Below are positions 8,002 through 16,466 of a stretch of 64,000 nt of DNA, in pieces. The DNA is from Streptomyces sp. ITFR-21 (GTDB lineage: Bacteria > Actinomycetota > Actinomycetes > Streptomycetales > Streptomycetaceae), in NCBI RefSeq assembly GCF_031844685.1, contig NZ_CP134605.1, forward strand, positions 2,748,001-2,812,000, read 5' to 3'. Position numbers and translations under genes: made by a program. Every line of letters starts with the position of its first letter. Within the stretch, counting starts at the first letter, position 1. The notes beneath the pieces are model-generated. The model was given only the letters and a program-made list of their open reading frames with translations, did not search any database and had not been told where the DNA came from.

Positions 8002-9123
8002 TCACGCCCCCGCTCGTACGGGCAGGGCCTGGCCGGCCGCGGGGAACAGGCCGAGACCGGCGAACAGGCCGGCGACGTCGGCGAGCCCGGGGAGGTCGCC
8101 GACGTGGGCGGTGACGGCGTCGGCGGAGCCGAGGGTCAGCAGCGCCTCGGCGCACCGGGCGGCGCCCGTGCCCAGCCGGAAGGTACGGCCGGTGGACGGC
8201 TGGTGCAGGCAGGCGCCGTCGTCGCCGAGGAGGAGGACGGCGCGGCGGCGTCCCGGGTCGGGCACCGGATCGGCGTCGGTGTCCGGCTCGGGCAGCAGCC
8301 GCGCGCCGAAGCCCGCGACGCGCAGACCGGCCATCCCGCGCGCCGTCAGGGTGCGCAGGCTGTCGACGGCCGCGAGGTAGTCCCCGAGCCAGGGGCGCGC
8401 GGTGAGGCCCGCGAGGCGCCCCGGCTCGTCGAGAACGGCGCCGAGGCAGACCGCGCAGCCCGCCGCACTCGACTCGTTGACGTCCTGCCACGTCTGGTAC
8501 AGCCCCGCCGGCCCGTCGTCGAGGGTCCCGACGCGCACCCCGGACCAGGCGGTGGACACACCGCCGTCCGCGTCGACGTGCAGCCGCAGGCCGGGGCCGT
8601 CCCCGTCGCGGTCGGCGCTGAGCGCGGGCAGCTGCGCGAGGCGTACCGGCGCGGCGACTGCGAACTCCGGGAACCGGCCGGTCTCGCGGGCCAGGTCGGC
8701 GTCCGCGAGGAAGAGCTCGAAGTCGTCGGGCCCGGTCACCGTGACCAGGGTCGGGCCGAGCAGGGGCATGTAGGCGGCAGCGGCGTAGTCCCGGCTCTCC
8801 AGGAAGAACTCCTGGCCGAGGGAGAGTTCACCCCCGGGTTCGGCGAGCGAACCACCGTAGCCGACGTACGTGGGCGCCGCGGCGTCCGACCGGGCGGGCT
8901 CGGCCGCCTCGGACGGGTCCTGCGGTACGAAGACCACGCTGTGCCCGTCCACCAGGCCGGCCGCCGTGAGCGGTTCGGCCAGGGAGGCGTCGTCGAGCAG
9001 CACCGTGCGGGCGGCCGCGGGAGCGCCGACGGCGGACCCGGGGCCGGCCGCGCCGAACGGGCGGCCGGTGGCCCACGACAGCAGGTGCTGCCGGACGCGC
9101 TTCATCTCGCCGCCGTCGCTCAT
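8002..9123 (-). CDS. mpaC: Daptide cluster RiPP-recognition protein (MpaC-like)
   Basis: This 373-residue protein is recognised mainly by its place in the cluster and by similarity in layout to the daptide recognition component. It opens with a basic stretch (MKRVRQHLLSWATGRPFG). It has no membrane segment or catalytic motif visible; a C-terminal region around VLLLGDDGACLHQPSTGR and LGTGAARCAEALLTLGSADA resembles a small winged-helix-like recognition domain. Two Cys lie close together near the middle in AAGCAVCLGAVLD. The start ATG at 9123 overlaps the LLM oxidoreductase stop (ATGA); an inner ATG at MKRVR is possible. It probably binds the leader and presents the peptide to the oxidative decarboxylase. 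The role is inferred. Confidence 0.6.
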   Translation of the reverse strand: MSDGGEMKRVRQHLLSWATGRPFGAAGPGSAVGAPAAARTVLLDDASLAEPLTAAGLVDGHSVVFVPQDPSEAAEPARSDAAAPTYVGYGGSLAEPGGELSLGQEFFLESRDYAAAAYMPLLGPTLVTVTGPDDFELFLADADLARETGRFPEFAVAAPVRLAQLPALSADRDGDGPGLRLHVDADGGVSTAWSGVRVGTLDDGPAGLYQTWQDVNESSAAGCAVCLGAVLDEPGRLAGLTARPWLGDYLAAVDSLRTLTARGMAGLRVAGFGARLLPEPDTDADPVPDPGRRRAVLLLGDDGACLHQPSTGRTFRLGTGAARCAEALLTLGSADAVTAHVGDLPGLADVAGLFAGLGLFPAAGQALPVRAGA

Positions 9124-10085
9124 CGGGTCAACTCCCCTATCAGGGTCCGCAGTTCACTGAGAGCGGTCTGCGCTCCGGCCACGGCGTGCACCCCGGTCGG
9201 GTTGATGACGATCTCGTCCGCGCCCGCCTCGGCGTAGGCCCTGCAGGCCGCGGCCAGCCGGTCCGGCGTGCCGTACAGGAAGCCGCCGCAGTCCACGAGC
9301 CTGCGGGCGCGCTCCTGGATGTCGTCCTCCTCGGTGATGCCGGCGCCCGCGCGGTTCAGCATGTCGAGGTAGTGCGGGAACCGCAGGTGGCCCTGGTTGC
9401 TGGCCAGCGCCAGCCGCACCGGGTCACGGTCGGGCAGCTCCAGCGCCATGGGCACGATCGCGGTGACGCGCGGCGCGGGGCGCCCGGCGCGTTCCGCCCC
9501 CTCCCGCAGGGCCGGGACGAGGGTGTCCGCCAGATAGGAGGCCGGGGTGAGCCAGGTGATCGCCCGGTCGGCGACCTCGCCGGCCAGCCGCGCCATGCCG
9601 GGCCGCAGCACCCCGAGCCCTACGCGGACGTCGATGCCGGGCGTGGCGGGCAGCTGCGCCCGGGACACCACGTAGGAGCCTTCGACGGCCGTGACGTCGC
9701 CCGCGAGGATGCGGCGGACGGCCGTCAGGTACTCGCGCAGAGCCGACAGCGGCCGGTCGTACGGCTTGTCGAGGACCGACTCCTGGAACTGCGGGGAGCC
9801 GGGGCCGAAGCCCACGATCACCGGGTGGCCGGTCGCCATCGCCACGGACCGGGCCTGCAGCGCGGCCTCCAGGGGGTGCCGCAGCCCGGCCAGGGTCACT
9901 CCGAGTCCCGCGGGGACGCGGAATCCGGCGCCGGCGGCGTAGGCGAAGCCCTGGTGCGGCTCGACCAGCAGGGACTGGCCCTGCCAGAGCCGCTCCGCGC
10001 CGGTCCAGGCCACCAGTCCGGCGTAGGGCAGGATCTGCTCGGGACGGCGGGGCATGAACGGCAGCATGATCGAGTACGTCGTCAT
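9120..10085 (-). CDS. LLM-class (F420-dependent type) oxidoreductase
   Basis: This 321-residue luciferase-like TIM-barrel protein starts at ATG 10085 behind GGAAGGGA. Typical features are MLPFMPRRPEQILPYAGLV at the start, YAAGAGFRVPAGLGVTLAGL, TGHPVIVGFGPGSP, and the C-terminal AYAEAGADEIVINPTG. Members of this class use F420 or FMN for hydride transfer. It is the first gene of the coupled biosynthetic run. It is not among the core daptide genes I know. F420-dependent reductases are known to reduce dehydroalanine to D-Ala in other ribosomal peptides (for example LxmJ of lexapeptide), which would fit with the LanKC gene here. Substrate is inferred. Confidence 0.75.
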   Translation of the reverse strand: MTTYSIMLPFMPRRPEQILPYAGLVAWTGAERLWQGQSLLVEPHQGFAYAAGAGFRVPAGLGVTLAGLRHPLEAALQARSVAMATGHPVIVGFGPGSPQFQESVLDKPYDRPLSALREYLTAVRRILAGDVTAVEGSYVVSRAQLPATPGIDVRVGLGVLRPGMARLAGEVADRAITWLTPASYLADTLVPALREGAERAGRPAPRVTAIVPMALELPDRDPVRLALASNQGHLRFPHYLDMLNRAGAGITEEDDIQERARRLVDCGGFLYGTPDRLAAACRAYAEAGADEIVINPTGVHAVAGAQTALSELRTLIGELTR

Positions 10086-10548
10086 CCGTGCCACTGTCCC
10101 TTCCGCTCCGTGTCCTGCGCGCCGCCGACCGACGGCACGCTTCCGCAAGCCTGCCCAACTCCGCCGGAGCGGCCCCGGATCCCTTCCGTTCACCGGGGGT
10201 TCGCCTCGTCGTGGTGCTGAAAGTTATCCGGGGCCCGCGGGCCGGGCCACCCACCCTGAGAGGGGTCTTTCCGGCCGCGCGCCCTCCCTGCAGGGCGGGG
10301 CACACCCCCGCCTTGCGGGGAGTCGCGCCCGGCGCGGACTTCGGGTAAGCGCGCGGCTCCGCAGGGTGTTGGGGCCTGCTCGGCCCGCTGAGCGGGCGGG
10401 GTGGCGGTGTGGGCCGGGAGTGCGGACGGGGGCGTTCCGGTCGGCGTGCGGGCGGGTCGGCGGGGCGGCTCTCCCGACGGGCGAGGAGGCGGGATGGCTC
10501 GCCCGGCGGCGGGGAGGCCGGGCGGCGGGGCGGCTCTTCCGACGGACG

Positions 10549-10605
10549 GCCGGGCGCAGCACGGGGCCGCACGCCGGGCGCAGCACGGGGCCGCACGCCG
10601 GGCGC
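10549..10605. repeat. 24-bp direct tandem repeat
   Basis: Two perfect copies of a 24-bp GC-rich unit (10549-10572 and 10573-10596), starting GCCGGGCGCAGCACGGGG, plus nine bases of a third. It lies between the regulator and the operon, with no coding role seen. Confidence 0.85.
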
Positions 10606-10649
10606 GGTGCGGCGTTCGGCGGGGCGGCCGGGCGGCGGGACACGCGTGA

Positions 10650-10693
10650 AAGGGGCCCCGGACCGGATCGGTGGATCCGGACCAGGGCCCCTT
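10650..10693. terminator. Long imperfect hairpin, likely terminator after luxR-type gene
   Basis: Arms AAGGGGCCC and GGGCCCCTT flank an inner stem GGATC/GATCC, with one mismatched segment (GGACC opposite GGACC). It lies about 200 bases downstream of the regulator stop on the minus strand and would separate regulator transcription from the biosynthetic operon. Confidence 0.65.
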
Positions 10694-10889
10694 GCGGGCC
10701 GCGGACGGCCGGTCGGACGGGGCCCTTCGCGGTTGAGGGCGGTGCGGGAGCGCCCTACAGGGCCGACGGTGCGGGTGCCGGCGGTGCGGACTGCCGTGGG
10801 TGCGGCTGAGGAGCGCGCGGGTACCGGCGGTGCGGGTGCGGGCGGTGCGGGTGCGGGCGGTGCGGTTGTGCGGCGCTGGTGCGCGCCGC

Positions 10890-11552
10890 TCACGCCTCCG
10901 TGAGCAGCTTGGCGAGCAACTGCGTACGGTCCCGCGCACCCGACTTGCGCAGGATGTTGGACACGTGGAACTTCACCGTGGACTCCTCCACCTGGATGGC
11001 GGAGGCGATCTCGCCGTTGGTGAGCCCCTTGCGCACCCACCGCAGGACCTCCGCCTCCCGCCGCGTCAGCTCCAGGAGGGTGGGCGAGGCAAGTGCCGGG
11101 GCCGGGGCCGGGGCAGCCAGGGTCGCACCGACCACCTGGCGGCGGTGGTTGATCCTGTTCAGCAGGGAGAGGACCAGGGTCGGCGAGATCCACCCGTGCC
11201 CCTGGCACGTCTCCCGCACGGCGGCGAGTACCGCGCTGTCCAGGTCATTGCGGTCGACAATGGCCTGGACACCCGCCGACACCGCCGCGTCGAAGAACTC
11301 GTCCTCGCCCTCGACGAGCACCAGCGTCGGAGTCGGCGCGGGCGTGGCCGAGGTGGCGAGCCCGGCGAGGTCCACCACCAGGACCACCTGTCCGGAGTTC
11401 CCGAAGGGCTCCGCCGCGCCGACCACTTCCCAGCCCGTGGCAGCGAACAGCCGGCCGAGCCGCCGCTGCAGCGTCAGGTCCCCGACGCCGAGCCGGATCA
11501 CGGGTGTGCTGCTGAACACCGCTCTTTGCGGCTGTTCCAATGGATGGACCAT
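10890..11552 (-). CDS. LuxR-family transcriptional regulator
   Basis: The 220-residue protein starts at ATG 11552. The C-terminal LuxR helix-turn-helix (about 160-215) reads LTRREAEVLRWVRKGLTNGE, then IASAIQVEESTVKFHVSNIL. The N-terminal region (IRLGVGDLTLQRRLGRLF, VVLVVDLAGL) looks like a degenerate receiver domain: it has no obvious phosphorylatable Asp pocket and carries an Ala/Pro linker (about 140-150). It is on the same strand upstream of the daptide operon and is the best candidate for cluster-specific control. The reading frame remains open far upstream, but codon use and the absence of homologous-looking sequence argue for the start chosen. Confidence 0.8.
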   Translation of the reverse strand: MVHPLEQPQRAVFSSTPVIRLGVGDLTLQRRLGRLFAATGWEVVGAAEPFGNSGQVVLVVDLAGLATSATPAPTPTLVLVEGEDEFFDAAVSAGVQAIVDRNDLDSAVLAAVRETCQGHGWISPTLVLSLLNRINHRRQVVGATLAAPAPAPALASPTLLELTRREAEVLRWVRKGLTNGEIASAIQVEESTVKFHVSNILRKSGARDRTQLLAKLLTEA

Positions 11553-12785
11553 CACTGCTGCGCCCCGATCTCTCAGGCCATCCGTCCCGGTCGGCGTCAC
11601 AACCACCGACCCGACCGGGGAGACGGCCGAATACCTCAGCAATTGACCTCCACACCTTAGACACTTGACGAACACATGGGACAAGATCCGGCGACCAAGG
11701 CATCGAGATTTAATGGAACCCGACAACGGATCACCCCCGTGCGGGGTACGCAGAAGACCCGCCACGCTGTCTTTTCCCCGGCCGATCACAGTGGTATGTC
11801 GGCGGCCTTCCCACCGAAGGAGACCGTCCCACCCGCAGGCGTTCAGGACCGGGCGACCGCGCAGCTCGCGGGCGGTGAGGAGGGCCTTGGGCCGCCGCCG
11901 CCCGCGGACCGCCGAGCCCCGCCTCCGCCGCAACCGGCCTCTGCCCGGACGTGCCGGCCGGACGCGACCGCGCTTTCCGCAGCCGCGGTCGCGCGCTCCG
12001 TATCTGCGGTGGAGCACGGCTCGCGGGGCGTGCGATCCTTTACTCACCTGAACGTTTGAGGGGGCGGCTGTCGAGGACCGACAGCCCTGACGAAGCGGGG
12101 TGTCCGACTCTCCCGGCGGCCGGACGAAGCGGCCGGCCGGCGGCCGTACGCCGGTGGAGAGCCCGACACAAGCCGGTACGAGCTGGTACGAGCCGGTACG
12201 AGCCGACCGCCGTACGCGTTCCGATCGGGCGGAACGGCGCCCGGCGGCGGGAATGGGCGGCACGCGGCACGATCGCGCACGGTCTCGTTCTGCGGTGGTC
12301 TCGGCTCGGATTCCGAAGACGGCTCGATTGACGCCCTGGGCCGGATACCCGCTGACCCGGTGCTTCTGTTTTCCCTGCGGCTTTTCGAGGGCGTGCGAAA
12401 GGAGCGCGTGAAAGCCGGGAAGGAGGCGACGGAGGTGCCGTGCGACCGAAGTGCGGCATTTCTCCGCCGGTGTTCCCCGTCGGGGCACGCGTTGCTTGCT
12501 ATGCGGTATACGCATCAGCGGGATTTGTCGCGTCCCCACAAGCACCGGGCGAATGGGGCGACGTTTCGGTCCGCCCCAGGAGCCCGGGAACCCGGCTCGG
12601 CGCGCCTGCGCGGTCGGCGTGCGGGCCGCTTCCGTGGCGTTGCCGGACCGGAGGGGGCGGCAACGCCGGCGGCCAGGCGGGGCGCCCGATCCCCGTCGGA
12701 TACCGGGGAGGCCCGAAGGACCACGTCGGCTCCGCGGCGAGGCGGATGGTGAACCGGTCCTGCGCGTGGACGCGCGGCGCCCGTC
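11553..12785. other. Non-coding stretch upstream of the regulator
   Basis: About 1.2 kb without a supportable gene. The open frames on both strands are Arg/Pro/Gly-rich with no recognisable domain. The AT-richer part at 11640-11780 (CTTAGACACTTGACGAACAC) is the likely regulator promoter area. A short 10-bp tandem repeat lies at 12171. Confidence 0.5.
12171..12204. repeat. Three tandem copies of a 10-bp unit
   Basis: AGCCGGTACG, AGCTGGTACG, AGCCGGTACG then AGCC. Each copy contains GGTAC. Closely phased direct repeats in a non-coding stretch can be regulator sites, but nothing else supports that here. Confidence 0.7.
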
Positions 12786-13278
12786 TCAGCCGGCCGGCTG
12801 GCCGGCCGGGACGGACCTCGGGGAACTGGTCACGGTCGGGCAGCCGCCGGTCATGACCGCCTGGACGTCCCTTCCGGGCGCCACGGTGTAGGAGAAGCAG
12901 TCGAGGAGCGGCCGGGGGACGCCAATGACCGATGTCGCGGCCCGCGTGCGGGTGAACCCCACCACGACGCGCACGGCGGCGCCGTTGCGCCGCACACCCA
13001 GCACGTCGCCCCCCGGCGCTGTCCCGGATCTCCCGGTCGGACAGCTCATCGTCGGTGTCCGCGGCCCGCAACCGCCGCGCCGTGTCGTCGGCGGCATGCT
13101 GCACGTCGTCCGCGCCGGGGCCCACCGGGTGGTGCTGGTACGGCTTGAGGCCGTGTGCGAGGAGCGCCCCCAGCACCAGCCACCCGGCGAGGAACAGGAC
13201 GGGGAGCGCGGCCAGCGCCCACCCGGCCGATCGAGGACATCCGAACGACCGGACGGGGCGGGGGCGTTCCGTGGTCAT
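12786..13278 (-). pseudogene. Small membrane protein gene with frameshift in a six-base homopolymer
   Basis: An ATG at 13278 overlaps the preceding SGNH remnant stop (ATGA). The first frame gives MTTERPRPVRSF, a single membrane segment (WALAALPVLFLAGWLVLGAL) and a soluble part ending near DREIRDSAGG. Coding character then moves to another frame, GDVLGVRRNGAAVRVVVGFT, which continues to a stop at 12786 after SVPAGQPAG. Five instead of six C at 13009-13014 would join the two frames cleanly. It is either a real frameshift or a read error in the homopolymer; neighbouring genes are also broken, which favours decay. The function of the intact protein is unknown. Confidence 0.65.
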
Positions 13279-14190
13279 CCTCCTGTATAGCCGATCGAGG
13301 TCAGCCATTGCTCGACCACGTGTTCGTACGTGGTGCTTCCCTCCCTGGTCGGGTGGAAGGACTCACGGCTCAGGCACGGGCCGATGGCGGGCACCCACGC
13401 CGGGGCGCACAGCCGGGACTCCGGGTCGCCCTTGTGGAAGTCGCCGTCGCCGTTCGGGCCGACGACGACCGCGTTGATCCACGGATCGGAGTCGCACGCC
13501 GCATGGCCGGCGAACGCCGCCAGCGGGCTGACGATCGCGATACCGCCCGTCGGGTGTTCGAGCGAGAGGCCGCCGACCATGTCCGACTCGGCGTCGTTCA
13601 GGTACTCGGCGAGCGTGGCCAGGTCCCGGGATTCGTTCAGACCCGTGGTCGGCGATCCCGGGCACACTGTCTGCGTGCTGACGATGACCGGATAACTCAC
13701 CAGCAGGATGCGGGCGTTGGGTGCCCTCTCGTTGATCATGTGAATCGTCCGCCCGGTGTCCGGGACGATGTCGCCGTCGATGACGCCCTCGTACTTCGCC
13801 AGGAAGCCGGGACCGGAGCAGTCGGAGACCAGTCCGGCGCACTCCGTGAACGCGTTGGAGAAGGCGTCCTGGTCGTTGCCGCCCGCCGTCAGGGTGACCA
13901 GCGTGGTGTCGTCGTCCAGCACCCCGGAGTCCAGCTGGTCCATCTCGTGGAACTGCCCGTCGTCCGGGTCGTGGGCCCGGTCGTTCCAGGTCCTGCGGCG
14001 ACGGCGGCACCCCGCTGTCCGCGGGTGCGGCGGGCTTGGCCGGCTCCGCCGCCGGGCCGCCCTGACGCGGTGCGGCCGTGGCCGGGCCGACCGGTTCCGC
14101 CCAGGCCGAACCGCTCTGCGGCAGCGCGGCCACGGCCATCGCGGCCGCGGCCAGGCCGAGCGGCGTACGGGATGTCCTTCTCCGTCTCAT
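13275..14190 (-). pseudogene. Secreted SGNH/GDSL hydrolase remnant, N-terminal catalytic block missing
   Basis: The ATG at 14190 starts a good signal peptide (MRRRRTSRTPLGLAAAAMAV, ending near AWA) and a Pro/Ala linker. That frame then loses similarity, and coding resumes one frame over at about 13990 with TWNDRAHDPDDGQFHEMDQL, continuing through LVTLTAGGNDQDAFSNAF, LLVSYPVIV and SFHPTREGSTTYEHVVEQW to the stop at 13275. The GGND block and the catalytic His region are present, but the GDS block with the nucleophile Ser, expected about 120-150 residues earlier, is absent. This indicates an internal deletion with frameshift. The product would be inactive. Confidence 0.7.
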
Positions 14191-14228
14191 GGAACTCCAG
14201 TCACGGGTATGTCAGGTGGTCGAAGGGT

Positions 14229-14314
14229 GGTGCCCCGGTACCCGGCGGTGCCCCGGTACCCGGCGGTGCCCCGGTACCCGGCGGTGTCCGGTTCCGGTGG
14301 TGTCCGGTTCCGGT
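14229..14314. repeat. Tandem repeats, 18 bp x3 followed by 16 bp x2
   Basis: Three perfect copies of GGTGCCCCGGTACCCGGC (14229-14282) are followed by two copies of the related GGTGTCCGGTTCCGGT. They lie between the hydrolase remnant and the fused transporter gene. The repeats sit in a gap that could have been shaped by slippage or recombination. Confidence 0.9.
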
Positions 14315-14426
14315 GGTGGCTGCCGCCGGGCGTACGCGATCCGTCGGTGGCAGAGGTCGACGGTCTCCCGGCCGGGTGAGGGCGGTTGGGGAGATCAGGC
14401 GGTGGGTGTGCGGGCCGAGAGCGGGC

Positions 14427-14463
14427 GCACGGCCCCGCCGGCGTGCTGTCGGCGGGGCCGTGC
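14427..14463 (-). terminator. Perfect 14-bp stem terminator after fused transporter gene
   Basis: GCACGGCCCCGCCG pairs with CGGCGGGGCCGTGC around a nine-base loop, three bases downstream of the stop of the minus-strand gene. No T-tract follows, as is usual in Streptomyces. Confidence 0.8.
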
Positions 14464-14466
14464 GGG

Positions 14467-16449
14467 TCAGCGGCGCAGGGCCGCCAGGGGTTCGGTTCCG
14501 GCGGCCCGCGGGGCGGGGTACAGCCCGGCCGCGAAGCCTGTCAGTGCGCCGATCAGCGGTGCGGGCAGGACCGCGTAGGGCTGGAGTACCGCCGTCCAGT
14601 TCCTGGCCAGCGCCGTGCCGACCACGGTGGAGATCCCCAGGCCGGTACCGATCAGCCCGCCGAGCGCGCCGAGCACGGTGGACTCGGTCAAGAACCGCGC
14701 GGTGATATGCCGGGGCCGCGCGCCGAGCGCCCGGCGCAGGCCGATCTCCCCGGTGCGTTCGAGTACCGCCGCCAGCGTGGTGTTGGCGATGCCGACGGCC
14801 CCCACGACCAGGCAGACCGCGGCGCGGATCAGGAACAGTCCGGAGAGGTCGCTGCCGACCTCGTCGCGCAACCCGTGCGGGTCCGGCGACGGCACGGCGG
14901 TGAAGACCTGCGGCTTGTCCGGCCGCAGCGCCAACGGAGCCTGGTGAGCGATGAGTCGGCCGGCACCCGGCAGGGTGTGGATGAGCGCCTGCGCGGGTGA
15001 GTCGACGGGCGGACCGTAGGCACGCAGCGCCGTACTGGTCGGCACGACCATGCCGAGCAGCATCTGCGGCAGCCGCCGCACGTCGGAGAGGACGCCGACG
15101 ACCGTGTACGCGGTGCCGTCGACGAACACCGCGGGCAGGTTGTCGACCGGTGTCACCGCGACCGTGCCGTCCGCCGACACGCCGGCCGTGACCTGGAGGA
15201 CCCGCTGTGTGCCGGCGGGGCTGACGACCGTCACGGTGGTGCGGGTGCCGGCCCCCGCTGAGATCGCCGCCACCGGTACGGCGAGCACCGCGCTGTCGGT
15301 GGCCGCCGTGCTGATCGTGATCCGTACGTCCTGACCCGCGAATCGGGTGTCCCACGCCTTCGCCGGGCGGATCGTCAGCGGCAGGCTGTGGTCGCCGCCC
15401 GGAGGGGCGGGTCCGGTGTCGGGGGCGCCGTCACCGTCCTTGTCGTCGCCGGCCGCCGCGTCGCCGCCCGGCGTCATCGGTGCGCCCACCGACTCGACCG
15501 TGCCGTCGGCCTGCGCGCCGGTCGCCTCGGCCAGCACCCGCGCCTTCATTCCTGCGGTCACCAGGCCCGCCCGCGCGGGGTCGAGTCGCCCGGTCAGCGT
15601 CATACCGCCGCGGGCCAGAGTGACGACGCCGCCCTTGACCGGATCACCGACCCGAACCGGCACCGACACCACCCGGGCGGGCAGCGTGGGGACGAAAACC
15701 GCCTCGGAGGTGGGCACCATCGCGTGGGTGACGGGTGCCGCGGGGGTCGGCGGCGGGTCCGCGGGCTTGTCGGCGCTCCCGCCGTCCGCGCCGGGCGTGC
15801 CGCTCCGGTCCGCGGGGGCGGCCGGCTTCCCGTCCGGTACGGCGTCGGCCCTGGCCGTACTGACGGGTGCCGGATAGCCCAGACCGTCGTACATCCGCCT
15901 CGCGCCGTGCTCGGTACCGGGGCTGAACACGCCCCTGGCGTCCGAACCGGTGGGGTGTCCCAACGACCGCAGTGCGGACTGTAGCCGAGCCACATCCTTG
16001 CCCTGCTCGCCGAACGTCAGATCCCGGCAGGCCGGCAGCGCGCCCTTCAGCGCGAAGACCGGCCGGCCGGAGAACTCGACGAGGACCCGCCCGGCGCCGA
16101 CATTCTGACCGGGGTGCGCGTACACCCCGGTCACCATCAACCGGGCGGGCTGCGACGGCACCGTGGTCGTCGCCACCGAGGTCGGCGCGGCCGACACCGT
16201 ACGCCGGTCGGAAAACGTACCGCGCAGCACCACCGCTGAGCGCGGCACCTGCCGCACCACGGTCGCGGTGATCACGCTCGCCTTGGGCTGCCGGGTGTCG
16301 GCCGCCGCCTGTGACGGCGACTGCACCCGTCCCGACCCCAGCAGCCCGCCCACCGACAGCACGACCGCCGCCGCGGAGGGCGTCAGCACCGTACGGCGGC
16401 GCCGCACCAGCCGCGACGCCGCCGCCTCTTCGTCCGTGTTCCCGGTCAT
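14467..16449 (-). CDS. Chimeric efflux protein: HlyD/peptidoglycan-binding adaptor fused to MacB/FtsX permease C-terminus
   Basis: The protein has 660 residues, with ATG at 16449. Residues 1-40 hold one membrane anchor. About 145-190 form a peptidoglycan-binding-like domain (FGEQGKDVARLQSALRSLG), and 240-430 the adaptor barrel domains. Near residue 434 the adaptor ends abruptly (DGTVAVTP) and the sequence continues as the end of a MacB-type permease: periplasmic part, then membrane helices at about 535-560, 590-615 and 625-645, ending GTEPLAALRR. In related operons the adaptor, the ATPase and the permease are three separate genes. The likely explanation is an in-frame deletion that removed the adaptor end, the whole ATPase and the front of the permease. 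No ATPase remains nearby, so export activity is doubtful. Confidence 0.75.
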   Translation of the reverse strand: MTGNTDEEAAASRLVRRRRTVLTPSAAAVVLSVGGLLGSGRVQSPSQAAADTRQPKASVITATVVRQVPRSAVVLRGTFSDRRTVSAAPTSVATTTVPSQPARLMVTGVYAHPGQNVGAGRVLVEFSGRPVFALKGALPACRDLTFGEQGKDVARLQSALRSLGHPTGSDARGVFSPGTEHGARRMYDGLGYPAPVSTARADAVPDGKPAAPADRSGTPGADGGSADKPADPPPTPAAPVTHAMVPTSEAVFVPTLPARVVSVPVRVGDPVKGGVVTLARGGMTLTGRLDPARAGLVTAGMKARVLAEATGAQADGTVESVGAPMTPGGDAAAGDDKDGDGAPDTGPAPPGGDHSLPLTIRPAKAWDTRFAGQDVRITISTAATDSAVLAVPVAAISAGAGTRTTVTVVSPAGTQRVLQVTAGVSADGTVAVTPVDNLPAVFVDGTAYTVVGVLSDVRRLPQMLLGMVVPTSTALRAYGPPVDSPAQALIHTLPGAGRLIAHQAPLALRPDKPQVFTAVPSPDPHGLRDEVGSDLSGLFLIRAAVCLVVGAVGIANTTLAAVLERTGEIGLRRALGARPRHITARFLTESTVLGALGGLIGTGLGISTVVGTALARNWTAVLQPYAVLPAPLIGALTGFAAGLYPAPRAAGTEPLAALRR

Positions 16450-16466
16450 CGTGCCCGTCCTCGCCC

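Larger units (their letters stand above)
10086..10889. other. 800-base intergenic region with repeats and hairpins
   Basis: No frame here has convincing coding character; the frames that exist are low-complexity Arg/Gly/Pro strings. It separates the regulator gene from the biosynthetic operon on the same strand and should hold the operon promoter near 10090-10200. It contains a 24-bp tandem repeat and a long hairpin listed separately. Confidence 0.6.

Noticed and set aside
10390..10650. Coding genes in the GC-rich spacer upstream of the daptide operon
   Set aside because: All frames are low-complexity Arg/Gly/Pro or Ala strings built on tandem repeats, with no ribosome-binding site.
12040..12752. 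Several short ORFs on both strands between the LuxR gene and the frameshifted membrane gene
   Set aside because: No conserved motif and random-looking composition; open only because stops are rare at this GC content.
14201..15355. 384-residue minus-strand ORF overlapping the fused transporter
   Set aside because: Different frame from the clear adaptor-permease sequence; Arg/Gly/His-rich shadow that also reads through the tandem repeats.
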